Below, piece after piece: positions 8,040-14,519 of a DNA stretch of 15,093 bases. Location: the NCBI GenBank assembly GCA_021784835.1, contig JAJYHI010000051.1, positions 1 through 15,093 on the forward strand, written 5' to 3'. The DNA comes from a bacterium. Its GTDB lineage: Bacteria > SZUA-79 > Acidulodesulfobacterales > Acidulodesulfobacteraceae. Below the pieces are notes generated by a model. It saw nothing but the letters and a program-made list of their open reading frames with translations. It was not told where the DNA came from and did no database searches. How positions within the stretch are numbered: the stretch's first letter is position 1; every line of letters starts with the position of its first letter. Made by a program: the position numbers and the translations under genes.

Positions 8040-9654
8040 AGCAAAATTCATCATGATTCAGGGAACGTCGAGTTCGGCGGGAAAAAGCGCCTTGACGGCT
8101 GGATTTCTCAGGTATTTCTCCGGCAGGGGCGTTAACTGCTCGCCTTTTAAGCCCCAAAATATGTCCCTTAACAGTTTCGTCACCGAAGACGGTTTTGAAA
8201 TTGCCGTGTCGCAGGCGGTCCAATCGGAAGCGGCTTTTAAAAAACCTTTAAGACAGATGAACCCCATCTTAATAAAACCTTCGTCCGATACGGAAATGCA
8301 CCTGATAGTCGATGGAAAACATTTCGGCAATATGAATTTTAAAGACTACAACTGCAGAAAAGATTTTTTTCTAGGCAAAGCCATCGCTTCTTTTGAATTT
8401 TTAGCAGGCTCAAACGACCTCGTAGTTATAGAAGGAGCGGGAAGCCCGGCTGAAATAAACCTGTTTAAATACGATATAGCAAATATGGGTTTTGCCGAAA
8501 TTTACGATATTCCGGTAATTCTTGCCGCCGATATAGAAAGAGGCGGGGTTTTTGCTTCAATATACGGAACGGTTAGACTGCTTCCGCCGAAGTGGAGGAA
8601 GCTGGTGAGAGGCTTCATTATAAATAAATTCAGGGGCGACGTTTCTATACTTGAGCCGGGAATCAGGCAGATGGAAAAAAAACTAAAAATACCGTGCCTC
8701 GGCGTTATTCCGCATATAAAAAATCTGCATATCGAGGCGGAAGACAGCCTTAATTTTAAGAAACGGGGCACTTATGCCGGAGGCGTGGCAAACGGCGGCG
8801 GCGAAGCCGGCGGCGGCCGGCTGAATATCGGAATAGTCCGGTTAAACCATATTTCTAATTTTAACGAATTCGACCCTCTTTTTTTCGACGAAAGGCTGTC
8901 TGCCGGATTTTTCGACGCCGTTCCTTCCAAAGCGGACGAATTCGATATGATAATAATACCCGGGTCTAAATCTACCGCCGCCGATTTAGCCGCCCTTAAA
9001 AATTCGGGGTTATTCGATTATATAAAGCACTTCGAGGAAAACGGGAAAGGCATTATTATGGGTATATGCGGCGGATTTCAGATGATGGGAGAGCGGATAA
9101 CCGACCCCCATAATTTGGAATCCGCCGCCGGTTCTCTTTTCGAAAGCGGGATATCGGGCTTCGGATTTTTTAATACGGAAACGGAATTATCGAAAGAAAA
9201 AATATTAGCCAGCCAAAAATACAGGTTTAAATTTAACGTCAACGCCTGCCGGCCTTTTCTGGACGGATACGAAATTCATAACGGCAGGACGTTTTTTTCT
9301 AAAAATTATTGCGGCGGTGGTATAGCCTCGGATATATTCGAACCGACTGAAGGAAAAGATGCCGGCGGTTTTTTGCCAGAAGCGGGCATTTTATCAATTT
9401 TATCCGAAGATAAAAGAAAAATAGGAACATATGTTCATGGCTTATTCGGCAACGAAATATTTAAAGATTTTATAGTTGAATTGCTAAATAAAAGCATTAA
9501 AAATGAAGGGAAAAAAATTAGTTCCGGAGACGGGAAATGGGAAGCCGGAAGACGTTCCTATGAGGCGGTTAAAAACGACGGTTTCAACCTTTTATCCGAA
9601 AATATTGAAAAGCATATAAATATCGGATTGCTGAAATCTATCGCCGGTATTTAA
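8026..9654 (+). CDS. cobQ: Cobyric acid synthase (adenosylcobyric acid amidotransferase)
   Basis: Amidates the b, d, e and g side chains of adenosylcobyrinic acid a,c-diamide, using glutamine and ATP, in cobalamin synthesis. The 542 aa protein has an N-terminal dethiobiotin-synthetase-like ATPase domain with a P-loop-type GTSSSAGKSALTAG, the family signature PFKPQNMSLNS, and EGAGSPAEINL. The C-terminal class I glutamine amidotransferase-like domain begins at LNIGIVRLNHISNFNEFDPL. It has the nucleophile C348 in GICGGFQMMG, and H471 in GTYVHGLFGNE. A glycine-rich, GC-rich linker (8775-8820) joins the two domains and is not typical. The start overlaps the HD-GYP gene by 14 bases; M1 at 8026 gives a short lead-in before the P-loop, while M10 is a possible alternative. 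No other cobalamin gene is visible. Known as cbiP in anaerobic-pathway organisms. Confidence 0.95.
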   Translation: MTNGKAKFIMIQGTSSSAGKSALTAGFLRYFSGRGVNCSPFKPQNMSLNSFVTEDGFEIAVSQAVQSEAAFKKPLRQMNPILIKPSSDTEMHLIVDGKHFGNMNFKDYNCRKDFFLGKAIASFEFLAGSNDLVVIEGAGSPAEINLFKYDIANMGFAEIYDIPVILAADIERGGVFASIYGTVRLLPPKWRKLVRGFIINKFRGDVSILEPGIRQMEKKLKIPCLGVIPHIKNLHIEAEDSLNFKKRGTYAGGVANGGGEAGGGRLNIGIVRLNHISNFNEFDPLFFDERLSAGFFDAVPSKADEFDMIIIPGSKSTAADLAALKNSGLFDYIKHFEENGKGIIMGICGGFQMMGERITDPHNLESAAGSLFESGISGFGFFNTETELSKEKILASQKYRFKFNVNACRPFLDGYEIHNGRTFFSKNYCGGGIASDIFEPTEGKDAGGFLPEAGILSILSEDKRKIGTYVHGLFGNEIFKDFIVELLNKSIKNEGKKISSGDGKWEAGRRSYEAVKNDGFNLLSENIEKHINIGLLKSIAGI

Positions 9655-9659
9655 CTCTA

Positions 9660-9755
9660 AATTTCTGGATTCCCGCTTTCGCGGGAATGACAATGCTGAA
9701 ATTTAACTTTTCACACAACCCTTGTCATTCCCGCGAAAGCGGGAATCCAGAAATT
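9660..9755. repeat. 34-bp perfect inverted repeat made of two dRS3-like palindromes
   Basis: The arms 9660-9693 and 9722-9755 are perfect reverse complements of 34 bases separated by 28 bases. Each arm contains a 20-base palindrome of form ATTCCC-N8-GGGAAT (9669-9688 and 9727-9746), itself an 8-bp stem with a 4-base loop. That core matches the consensus of the dispersed dRS3 repeat known from Neisseria, and similar palindromes occur in many bacterial genomes. It sits between the converging ends of cobQ and ftsX. RNA from either strand could fold into a 34-bp hairpin, so it may act as a two-way terminator or mRNA stabiliser. It may also be a non-autonomous mobile or REP-like element. No transposase is nearby. 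Confidence 0.9.
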
Positions 9756-9826
9756 GTTAAATGTTCAAACAATTGTGATAGTTTCTAACGGTGATTTAAG
9801 GTTTTATAGGAAATTTTAGTTTTATT

Positions 9827-10717
9827 TTAGAAGAATTTTTTAGACGACAGATATGTTCCGGCGATGCCCGATATTACGGCTATTAAAAACACGACGGCTA
9901 TTTGCTGAGGATTTAAAAAAATTATTTTTATGCGGAAAAATTCCAGAAAACTGTCGAATTTATAAAATATAAATATTTTATAAATTGCGAAAAGAAGCAT
10001 AATGGAAACGAAAAAAGATAGAATAGCCCCTATTTCTCCTTCTATGAACATCGGTATCCTGATATAATTATTCGTAGCGCCTATAAGCCTTAATATTTCA
10101 ATCTCGTTCTGTTTTCTAAGTATAACGAGTTTTATCGCGCTGTACGATATAAAAATAGATAATATAAATAAAAAAAGAAAAAGAATAAGCCCTACGACTT
10201 TAGTAAAAAACATAAACTGGACTATCCTGTTCTGAAGCATTTTATTGTAGTAAACTAATTCTACCCCTTTCAAAGATTTTAGCCGCAAATAAATATTACT
10301 TAAAAAAATGCCGCTGACGGCGCTTTTTTTAAAATTAATTTTTATAAAAGCCGGCAGATTATTGGGGTTCATATTTTTTAAAATAGACTTAAGATGCTTT
10401 ACCCTTTTTTCCAAAAATTTCATCGAGGATTTATTGCTGTAATACGCCGCGCTTTTAACGCCGTTTAGTTTGCCTATGAAATTAAGGACGTTATCTTTTT
10501 TTGCGTTATTTTTCAGAAAAACTAACATTACGTTGCTTTTCTGAAAAGCGCCCATATAGTTATAAATATTTATATAGCAGAGAAGAAAAAAGAGCATTAT
10601 AAAGAAGGAAAAAGACATTATAAGGAAAGCGAAAACGTTGCCCGAAATATTGGATTTAATATTTAAGGCCGCAATTTTAAAATAGTTTAAAAAATAATTA
10701 ACTCTTTGTGATATCAA
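9827..10717 (-). CDS. ftsX: Cell division protein FtsX (permease-like subunit)
   Basis: Membrane subunit of FtsEX, which transmits FtsE ATPase activity across the inner membrane to periplasmic murein hydrolase activators at the septum. The 296 aa show the family layout: cytoplasmic N-terminus, TM1 (~28-50), an extracytoplasmic domain (~55-165) rich in lysine, then TM2 (~168-195), TM3 (~229-252) and TM4 (~272-292). The conserved cytoplasmic stretch [19 protein letters not shown] precedes TM3. The start is TTG (10715-10717): an in-frame TAA lies directly upstream, and the next ATG is at residue 34 inside TM1, so TTG is the only sensible choice. It overlaps the end of ftsE by 20 bases, which implies translational coupling. 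Confidence is high from topology and linkage to ftsE. Confidence 0.93.
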   Translation of the reverse strand: MISQRVNYFLNYFKIAALNIKSNISGNVFAFLIMSFSFFIMLFFLLCYINIYNYMGAFQKSNVMLVFLKNNAKKDNVLNFIGKLNGVKSAAYYSNKSSMKFLEKRVKHLKSILKNMNPNNLPAFIKINFKKSAVSGIFLSNIYLRLKSLKGVELVYYNKMLQNRIVQFMFFTKVVGLILFLFLFILSIFISYSAIKLVILRKQNEIEILRLIGATNNYIRIPMFIEGEIGAILSFFVSIMLLFAIYKIFIFYKFDSFLEFFRIKIIFLNPQQIAVVFLIAVISGIAGTYLSSKKFF

Positions 10718-11336
10718 TTACCCGGGCCCTTCCCATTTTTATAAGATTTTTATCGTGCGTCGCCAGCATTACGGTAGTTCCTTTATTATTGAAAGATTTT
10801 ATTATATCTATTATAATCCTGGAAGTTTCTTCGTCCAGATTTCCGGTAGGCTCGTCAGCAAGCAGAACCTGGGGATTCTGGACGAGCGCCCTTGCTATGG
10901 CGACTCTTTGCTGTTCTCCGCCGGATAAACTTAAAGGAAATTCGTCTTTCTTACTATAAAGCTCCACGGCTTTTAATATTTCCGAAACATTCTTTATTAT
11001 TACGTCGCCGAAGATTCCGGAAACTTCTAGTCCGAGGGCGACGTTCTGAAACACGGTTCTGTTCGGCAGAAGCTTGAAATCCTGAAACACGAAGCCTATT
11101 TTTCTTCTTAAAAAAGGTATATCCCGCGGCTTTAAATCCTGAAGCTCCGTCCCTAAAAATTTTACCGCTCCGTGGGTAGGGCTTTCTAAGGCTATAAGCA
11201 TTTTTAAAGTGGTAGTTTTGCCGGCACCGGACGGTCCGGTTATAAAAATAAATTCTCCTTTGTTGACGGTAAAATTCAGGTCCCTTAAAATATAGTTTTT
11301 ATCGTAATTTTTATATACGTGGCTGAATTCTATCAA
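10698..11336 (-). CDS. ftsE: Cell division ATP-binding protein FtsE
   Basis: Cytoplasmic ABC ATPase partner of FtsX; it powers regulation of septal peptidoglycan hydrolysis. The 212 aa protein is close to the usual ~222. It has Walker [10 protein letters not shown] (34-42), Q-loop Q85 in [17 protein letters not shown] (the F/KLL signature typical of FtsE), the ABC signature LSGGEQQR (137-144), Walker B LLADEP with E162, D-loop NLD (166-168) and switch H194. The start is TTG (11334-11336), preceded by AAAGGTG at a 7-base gap; the in-frame thiE stop lies five codons upstream and no ATG is available near the N-terminus. The Shine-Dalgarno sequence overlaps the last two bases of the thiE stop, so thiE, ftsE and ftsX are very likely cotranscribed and coupled. 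Confidence 0.95.
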   Translation of the reverse strand: MIEFSHVYKNYDKNYILRDLNFTVNKGEFIFITGPSGAGKTTTLKMLIALESPTHGAVKFLGTELQDLKPRDIPFLRRKIGFVFQDFKLLPNRTVFQNVALGLEVSGIFGDVIIKNVSEILKAVELYSKKDEFPLSLSGGEQQRVAIARALVQNPQVLLADEPTGNLDEETSRIIIDIIKSFNNKGTTVMLATHDKNLIKMGRARVIDITKS

Positions 11337-11343
11337 ATTTACG

Positions 11344-11350
11344 CACCTTT
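11344..11350 (-). promoter_or_regulatory. Shine-Dalgarno sequence that fixes the TTG start of ftsE
   Basis: On the - strand AAAGGTG overlaps the thiE stop codon and lies 7 bases before the TTG at 11336. It supports TTG as the genuine ftsE start and suggests that ribosomes finishing thiE reinitiate on ftsE. Confidence 0.75.
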
Positions 11351-11999
11351 ATTTTTTTAAATATTCGTCTATATTTTTTCTCAATTTTACGGCTGCTTCC
11401 GCGGGGTTCGCGGCACTCGAAACCGCCCCTATTACGGCAATTCCGCTTACGCCCGCCGGGGCGAGTTCTTTAATATTAAACTCGTTTATCCCGCCGATAG
11501 CTATTGCGGGTATTTTAACCGCGCCGCATATTTCTTTCATGGTTTCACGCGCCATTAATGCGCCTGCGTCCGCTTTTGAGCCGGTAGGATAAGCCGGTCC
11601 GATACCTATATAATCGGCGCCGTCTTTTTCCGCCTTAACCGCCTGTTCTATGTTTTCCGCGCTGACGCCTATTATTAAGCCCGGAAACATTTTTTTTACG
11701 TAAGCCGCCGGAAGGTCGTCCTGGCCTAAATGAACGCCATCCGCTCCAGCCGCATATGCAATATCCGGCCTGTCGTTTATTATAAGTACAGGCTTTTTTT
11801 TATCTTTTCCGAAAGATTCCAGCGTTTTTTTTATAAATACGGCCGAACGGTAAAGGCCTACGGCCGGTATTTTTTTATTTCTTAACTGCAAAACATCCGC
11901 CGAACTTAAAACTGCGGCGTTAACCAAATCTCTTAAATATTTTTCCCCTTCGTCCAGATCGAAATCTTTTGTTATTATATGAAAATTTAATGTTTTCAT
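11349..11999 (-). CDS. thiE: Thiamine-phosphate synthase (ThiE/TenI family)
   Basis: Predicted to join HMP pyrophosphate and thiazole phosphate to give thiamine phosphate, in the cytoplasm. The 216 aa TIM-barrel protein shows QLRNK (38-42), NDR (75-77), GADGVHLGQDDLP (85-97), GVSAEN (111-116), the phosphate-loop segment GIGPAYPTGSK and AIGGI (167-171). The pyrimidine and pyrophosphate-binding motifs are good. Two family positions vary: the usual glutamate or aspartate after LR is asparagine, and the histidine usual in GVSxH is glutamate. TenI-type thiazole tautomerases belong to the same family and use a histidine in that segment, which is also absent here, so I favour ThiE. Start is ATG (11997-11999). 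No other thi gene is nearby; it is the first gene of a probable thiE-ftsE-ftsX transcript. No TPP riboswitch fits in the short leader. Confidence 0.85.
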   Translation of the reverse strand: MKTLNFHIITKDFDLDEGEKYLRDLVNAAVLSSADVLQLRNKKIPAVGLYRSAVFIKKTLESFGKDKKKPVLIINDRPDIAYAAGADGVHLGQDDLPAAYVKKMFPGLIIGVSAENIEQAVKAEKDGADYIGIGPAYPTGSKADAGALMARETMKEICGAVKIPAIAIGGINEFNIKELAPAGVSGIAVIGAVSSAANPAEAAVKLRKNIDEYLKK

Positions 12000-12001
12000 T
12001 T

Positions 12002-12018
12002 TATCATAATATATGATA
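12002..12018. promoter_or_regulatory. Small palindrome at the thiE start, possible operator
   Basis: A perfect 7-base inverted repeat TATCATA-ATA-TATGATA lies three bases upstream of the thiE ATG and covers the likely -10 region of its promoter. A transcription factor site is conceivable, but pure A/T-rich palindromes occur by chance in such DNA. Confidence 0.25.
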
Positions 12019-12040
12019 TTATATTGTAGATTTTTTTCAA
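12013..12040 (-). promoter_or_regulatory. Candidate promoter for thiE-ftsE-ftsX
   Basis: Reading the - strand, TTGAAA (12040-12035) is followed after 16 bases by TATCAT (12018-12013). A perfect TATAAT also lies at 12023-12018 but lacks a good -35. The mRNA leader would be very short (about ten bases) with no clear ribosome site for thiE, suggesting near-leaderless or weak translation. Moderate to low certainty because the region is extremely AT-rich. Confidence 0.35.
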
Positions 12041-12066
12041 TAATTTTTTAAAAATAAAAATTTCTC

Positions 12067-12095
12067 TTGACAAAATCTTTCGCTAAAAATAGAAT
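12067..12095 (+). promoter_or_regulatory. Near-consensus sigma70 promoter for the small lipoprotein gene
   Basis: A perfect TTGACA (12067-12072), a 17-base spacer and TAGAAT (12090-12095, 5 of 6 consensus bases) make this the strongest promoter visible in the window. Transcription would start near 12102, a few bases before the ribosome-binding site of the lipoprotein gene, so the leader is only about 20 bases. It points away from the thiE promoter. Confidence 0.8.
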
Positions 12096-12105
12096 AAAAA
12101 ATGTT

Positions 12106-12117
12106 AAAGGAGGTGAT
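12106..12117 (+). promoter_or_regulatory. Full-length Shine-Dalgarno sequence
   Basis: AAAGGAGGTGAT is a 12-base match to the complement of the bacterial 16S rRNA 3' end. It lies 5 bases (9 from GGAGG) before the TTG at 12123 and fixes that start, since an in-frame TAA occurs at 12117-12119. Combined with the strong promoter it suggests abundant expression, tempered by the TTG. Confidence 0.85.
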
Positions 12118-12122
12118 AAATT

Positions 12123-12356
12123 TTGAAAAAGCTTACAGTATTAGTTTTAGGAGCGTTTTTAGTCGTATCTGCGTTGGCATTCTCCGGTTGCGCAAAGAAA
12201 CCGGCTCCGAAACCGGCCCCAAAAGCTCCGGCAGCCGTAACTGCGCCTGCAGCGCCTGCAGCGCCTGCTACTTCAGCTAAAGCTCCTGCTAAAAAAGCGG
12301 CAGCTAAAACAACCGCAGCTCCAAAAGCTCCGGCAGCGCCTAAAGCAAACAGCTAA
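12123..12356 (+). CDS. Small Ala/Pro/Lys-rich lipoprotein of unknown function
   Basis: A 77 aa exported lipoprotein. The N-terminus MKKLTVLVLGAFLVVSALAF is a classic signal sequence, ending in lipobox FSGC with C23 as the lipidation site. The mature part of about 54 residues is almost entirely alanine, proline and lysine (PAPKPAPKAPA, APAAPAAPA, KKAAAKTTAAPKAPAAPK). It has no tryptophan, tyrosine or acidic residue, so it is probably extended, unstructured and strongly basic. Such chains could reach from a membrane into the peptidoglycan, but this is inference; no named family is recognised. The DNA carries short tandem copies of gcgcctgca (12243-12268) that could vary in number. Start is TTG, backed by the full-length Shine-Dalgarno sequence. 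It is followed by a hairpin and then the envC-like gene, suggesting a highly expressed first gene with partial read-through. Confidence 0.82.
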   Translation: MKKLTVLVLGAFLVVSALAFSGCAKKPAPKPAPKAPAAVTAPAAPAAPATSAKAPAKKAAAKTTAAPKAPAAPKANS

Positions 12357-12380
12357 GGTTTTAAAATTCAAAATTTTCCG

Positions 12381-12422
12381 CCCGCTTTTTTATGCTAATA
12401 CAAATCGGCATAGAAAAGCGGG
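12381..12422 (+). terminator. Hairpin after the lipoprotein gene, probable partial terminator
   Basis: CCCGCTTTT (12381-12389) pairs exactly with AAAAGCGGG (12414-12422). The stem extends inward through one G-U pair, then UAUGC/GCAUA and a final U-G pair, to about 16 bp with a 10-base loop. It is followed by ATTTAATTTTA rather than a clean run of T, so termination may be incomplete, letting the lipoprotein message be abundant and the downstream genes lower. Confidence 0.65.
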
Positions 12423-12436
12423 ATTTAATTTTACCG

Positions 12437-13159
12437 ATGAAAAAAGCAATAGTATATTCCTCCGTTTTCCTTGCATCAATTTTAACCTTATTTTGTTTTA
12501 AGACAGTTGCGGACGGCGCTTCTCCTAACGGACGTCTAAACCTCCGAAATGCAAACTCCGGTTCGAAATATTCCGTTATATTAAAAAAGCTCGATTTTTA
12601 TAAAAAAGACCTTGCTTTTTTATCTTCCAAAATTTCTAAAGAAGAAAAAGGCATTAAAGATTTAAAAAATAAAATAAAAAACTCGGAAGATAAAATAAAG
12701 AAATTAAGAGATAAGATAAAAAAAGACGGAATGCTCGTTAAGGTTTTGGCTACCCGAATTTTTATAATACATAAAGAATACGCTTCGGTTAAGTTATTAT
12801 CTTTCAAGGACGATGCGGATGCCTTCATAGTAAATTATCAGCTTAAGACGCTTTTACGGGAGGAAGAAACTAAATTATCGAAACTCGTTAAGCGCAAAAA
12901 TAAATTTTTGAAACTTAAAAATTATTTAAAGCAAGAAAAAGACAGTCTGGTTCGCGCCGTTAAAAGCATTAACGGCACAAAAATAAAACTGGAGGATTTA
13001 ATCGGCGGAATAAATAATTATATAAAATCAGTAAAAATAAAATATAAACATAAGCATAATAAAAATAATAGACTTTTAAGGCGCAAAGTTATAAAATTAA
13101 TTCATAATTTAAAGGGCAGTTCGAAAAAAAACGATATAAAATTTATTATAATGAGGTAA
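12437..13159 (+). CDS. Exported EnvC-like coiled-coil protein lacking the LytM domain
   Basis: A 240 aa exported protein. I place the start at ATG 12437 because MKKAIVYSSVFLASILTLF is a good signal sequence; an earlier ATG at 12392 would add 15 residues and lies within the hairpin. Two long lysine/glutamate-rich coiled-coil helices (mature residues ~45-105 and ~135-185) flank a turn segment LVKVLATRIFIIHKEYASVKLLS and DDADAFIVNYQLKTLLREE. That segment resembles the conserved region of EnvC-family murein hydrolase activators (R..Y..G...YL..LL....D...R..YL). EnvC proteins normally carry a C-terminal LytM (M23) domain that activates amidases; here the protein ends with a basic tail (KYKHKHNKNNRLLRRK) and ctpA starts seven bases later. 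The coil in EnvC binds FtsX, so this may be the FtsX partner. Function beyond that is unknown. Confidence 0.72.
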   Translation: MKKAIVYSSVFLASILTLFCFKTVADGASPNGRLNLRNANSGSKYSVILKKLDFYKKDLAFLSSKISKEEKGIKDLKNKIKNSEDKIKKLRDKIKKDGMLVKVLATRIFIIHKEYASVKLLSFKDDADAFIVNYQLKTLLREEETKLSKLVKRKNKFLKLKNYLKQEKDSLVRAVKSINGTKIKLEDLIGGINNYIKSVKIKYKHKHNKNNRLLRRKVIKLIHNLKGSSKKNDIKFIIMR

Positions 13160-13166
13160 GCAAGCT

Positions 13167-14513
13167 ATGGGCAGACTGCGGTATGTTTCAATCCTTTTAC
13201 TCTTTGTTTTTTCTGTTTCGGCGTTCTCGGCGAAACCCGACGCATGCTTAGCCGCAGGCAAAACAGGCAAAAAAAATCCGGGATATACGGTAAGCAGGGA
13301 AAAATTAAGCGGAAGCACGCTCAAAAATTTAAGATTATTTTCAAAAGTTTATACTTTAATAAAAAATAATTATATTAAAAAAGAACCTTCCAGAAAACTC
13401 TTATTCGGCGCGATAGAGGGCATGGTATCCACCCTCGACCCGCACACGTATTTCCTTACCCCAAGCGAATTCAGGCAGATGAGGTCGGAAACATCCGGAG
13501 AATTTACCGGCATAGGCATTAAAATTTCGACGAAGAAAGGATATATAGTCGTTATAGCTCCGATAGACGGTTCTCCGGCCGCTAAAGCGGGGATTAAAGC
13601 GGGCGATATCATCGAAAAAATCGACAATATCTCGACCTACAATATGAACATCATGAAAGCCGTAGCCCTTTTGCACGGCAAAGTAGGAACTTCCGTAAAT
13701 CTGCTGATAGGGCGCAAAGGGTTCGCGCGCCCTAAAATTTTCAGCCTTATGCGGGAAAAGATAATATTAAAAAGCGTTAAATATATGATACTTCCGCATC
13801 ATATCGGCTACGTCAGGATTTCCAGCTTTCAGGAGCATACTAATTCGCAGCTTTTGAAAGCCTTAAAAATAATAAATTTAAAGGAACACGGAATCAAAGG
13901 GCTTATACTCGACTTGAGAAACAATCCGGGCGGACTGCTAAACGAAGCAGTCAAGGTGTGCAGCGATTTCATAAAAGACGGGGTAATAGTTTATACTAAA
14001 GGAAGAATAAAATCGCAGGACATAAAATATTATGCGCTGGGGAAACATATAGTTCCGAATTATCCTATAGCGGTTCTCGTAAATGCGGGTACGGCAAGCG
14101 CTGCAGAAATAACGGCGGGAAGCCTTCAGGCGCATAAAAGGGCATTAGTGGTCGGGACAAGAACGTTCGGAAAGGGTTCGGTGCAGACGGTTTTTGCTCT
14201 GCCCGACGGTACGGGCATGGGTCTTACCACGGCTTTTTATTTTCTTCCCAACGGCGTTTCGGTGCAGGATACGGGCGTCATACCTAATTTCGACATCCAC
14301 AGTTCGAAAGATTTTATATTCGTCAAGCCCCTGAGAAAATTAAGAGAGGTTAATTTAAGGCACCACTTTCAAAATCCCGAAAACAAAAGGCTGAAAAACG
14401 AACACAGCTATAAGACGTTCAAGGTTTATTTCAAGAAAGACGACCAGTTCAGATTCGCTTACGAGCTCTTAAAAAGCTGGGACGATATTAAAAGCATCGG
14501 AGTAAAGGAGTAA
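13167..14513 (+). CDS. ctpA: Carboxy-terminal processing protease, S41 family (CtpA)
   Basis: A 448 aa exported serine protease that trims or degrades periplasmic and membrane proteins from the C-terminus. A signal sequence (residues ~1-30, RYVSILLLFVFSVSAFSA) is followed by an N-terminal helical region with LDPHTYFLTPSEF and a PDZ domain (~105-190; GEFTGIGIKIS, GSPAAKAGIKAGDIIEKID). The catalytic domain contains GLILDLRNNPGGLLNEAV, S311 in NAGTASAAEI, K336 in TFGKGSVQT and Q340, the standard Ser-Lys-Gln arrangement. GAGGT ten bases before the ATG overlaps the end of the preceding gene, which is only seven bases upstream, so the two are probably coupled. In many proteobacteria a ctpA gene follows envC, and CtpA/Prc proteases control peptidoglycan hydrolases. 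Identity as S41 CtpA family is very secure; the substrate is not known. Confidence 0.95.
   Translation: MGRLRYVSILLLFVFSVSAFSAKPDACLAAGKTGKKNPGYTVSREKLSGSTLKNLRLFSKVYTLIKNNYIKKEPSRKLLFGAIEGMVSTLDPHTYFLTPSEFRQMRSETSGEFTGIGIKISTKKGYIVVIAPIDGSPAAKAGIKAGDIIEKIDNISTYNMNIMKAVALLHGKVGTSVNLLIGRKGFARPKIFSLMREKIILKSVKYMILPHHIGYVRISSFQEHTNSQLLKALKIINLKEHGIKGLILDLRNNPGGLLNEAVKVCSDFIKDGVIVYTKGRIKSQDIKYYALGKHIVPNYPIAVLVNAGTASAAEITAGSLQAHKRALVVGTRTFGKGSVQTVFALPDGTGMGLTTAFYFLPNGVSVQDTGVIPNFDIHSSKDFIFVKPLRKLREVNLRHHFQNPENKRLKNEHSYKTFKVYFKKDDQFRFAYELLKSWDDIKSIGVKE
14504..14510 (+). promoter_or_regulatory. Shine-Dalgarno sequence for the last gene, inside the ctpA end
   Basis: AAAGGAG overlaps the last codons of ctpA and lies 9 bases before the TTG at 14520. 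It supports that start and implies translational coupling with ctpA. Confidence 0.7.
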
Positions 14514-14519
14514 AAAAGG

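Noticed and set aside
10708..11077. Two + strand open frames opposite ftsE
   Set aside because: They are shadows of the clearly conserved ftsE gene and have no recognisable protein features.
12000..12066. TPP riboswitch upstream of thiE
   Set aside because: The region is almost pure A/T and lacks the conserved CUGAGA and related elements of the TPP aptamer.
12392..12436. Longer start for the envC-like protein
   Set aside because: It would place the start inside the terminator-like hairpin and add a charged segment before an otherwise standard signal sequence.
13100..13180. Frameshift hiding a LytM domain after the envC-like gene
   Set aside because: ctpA begins seven bases after the stop with its own ribosome site and signal peptide, leaving no room for a hidden domain.
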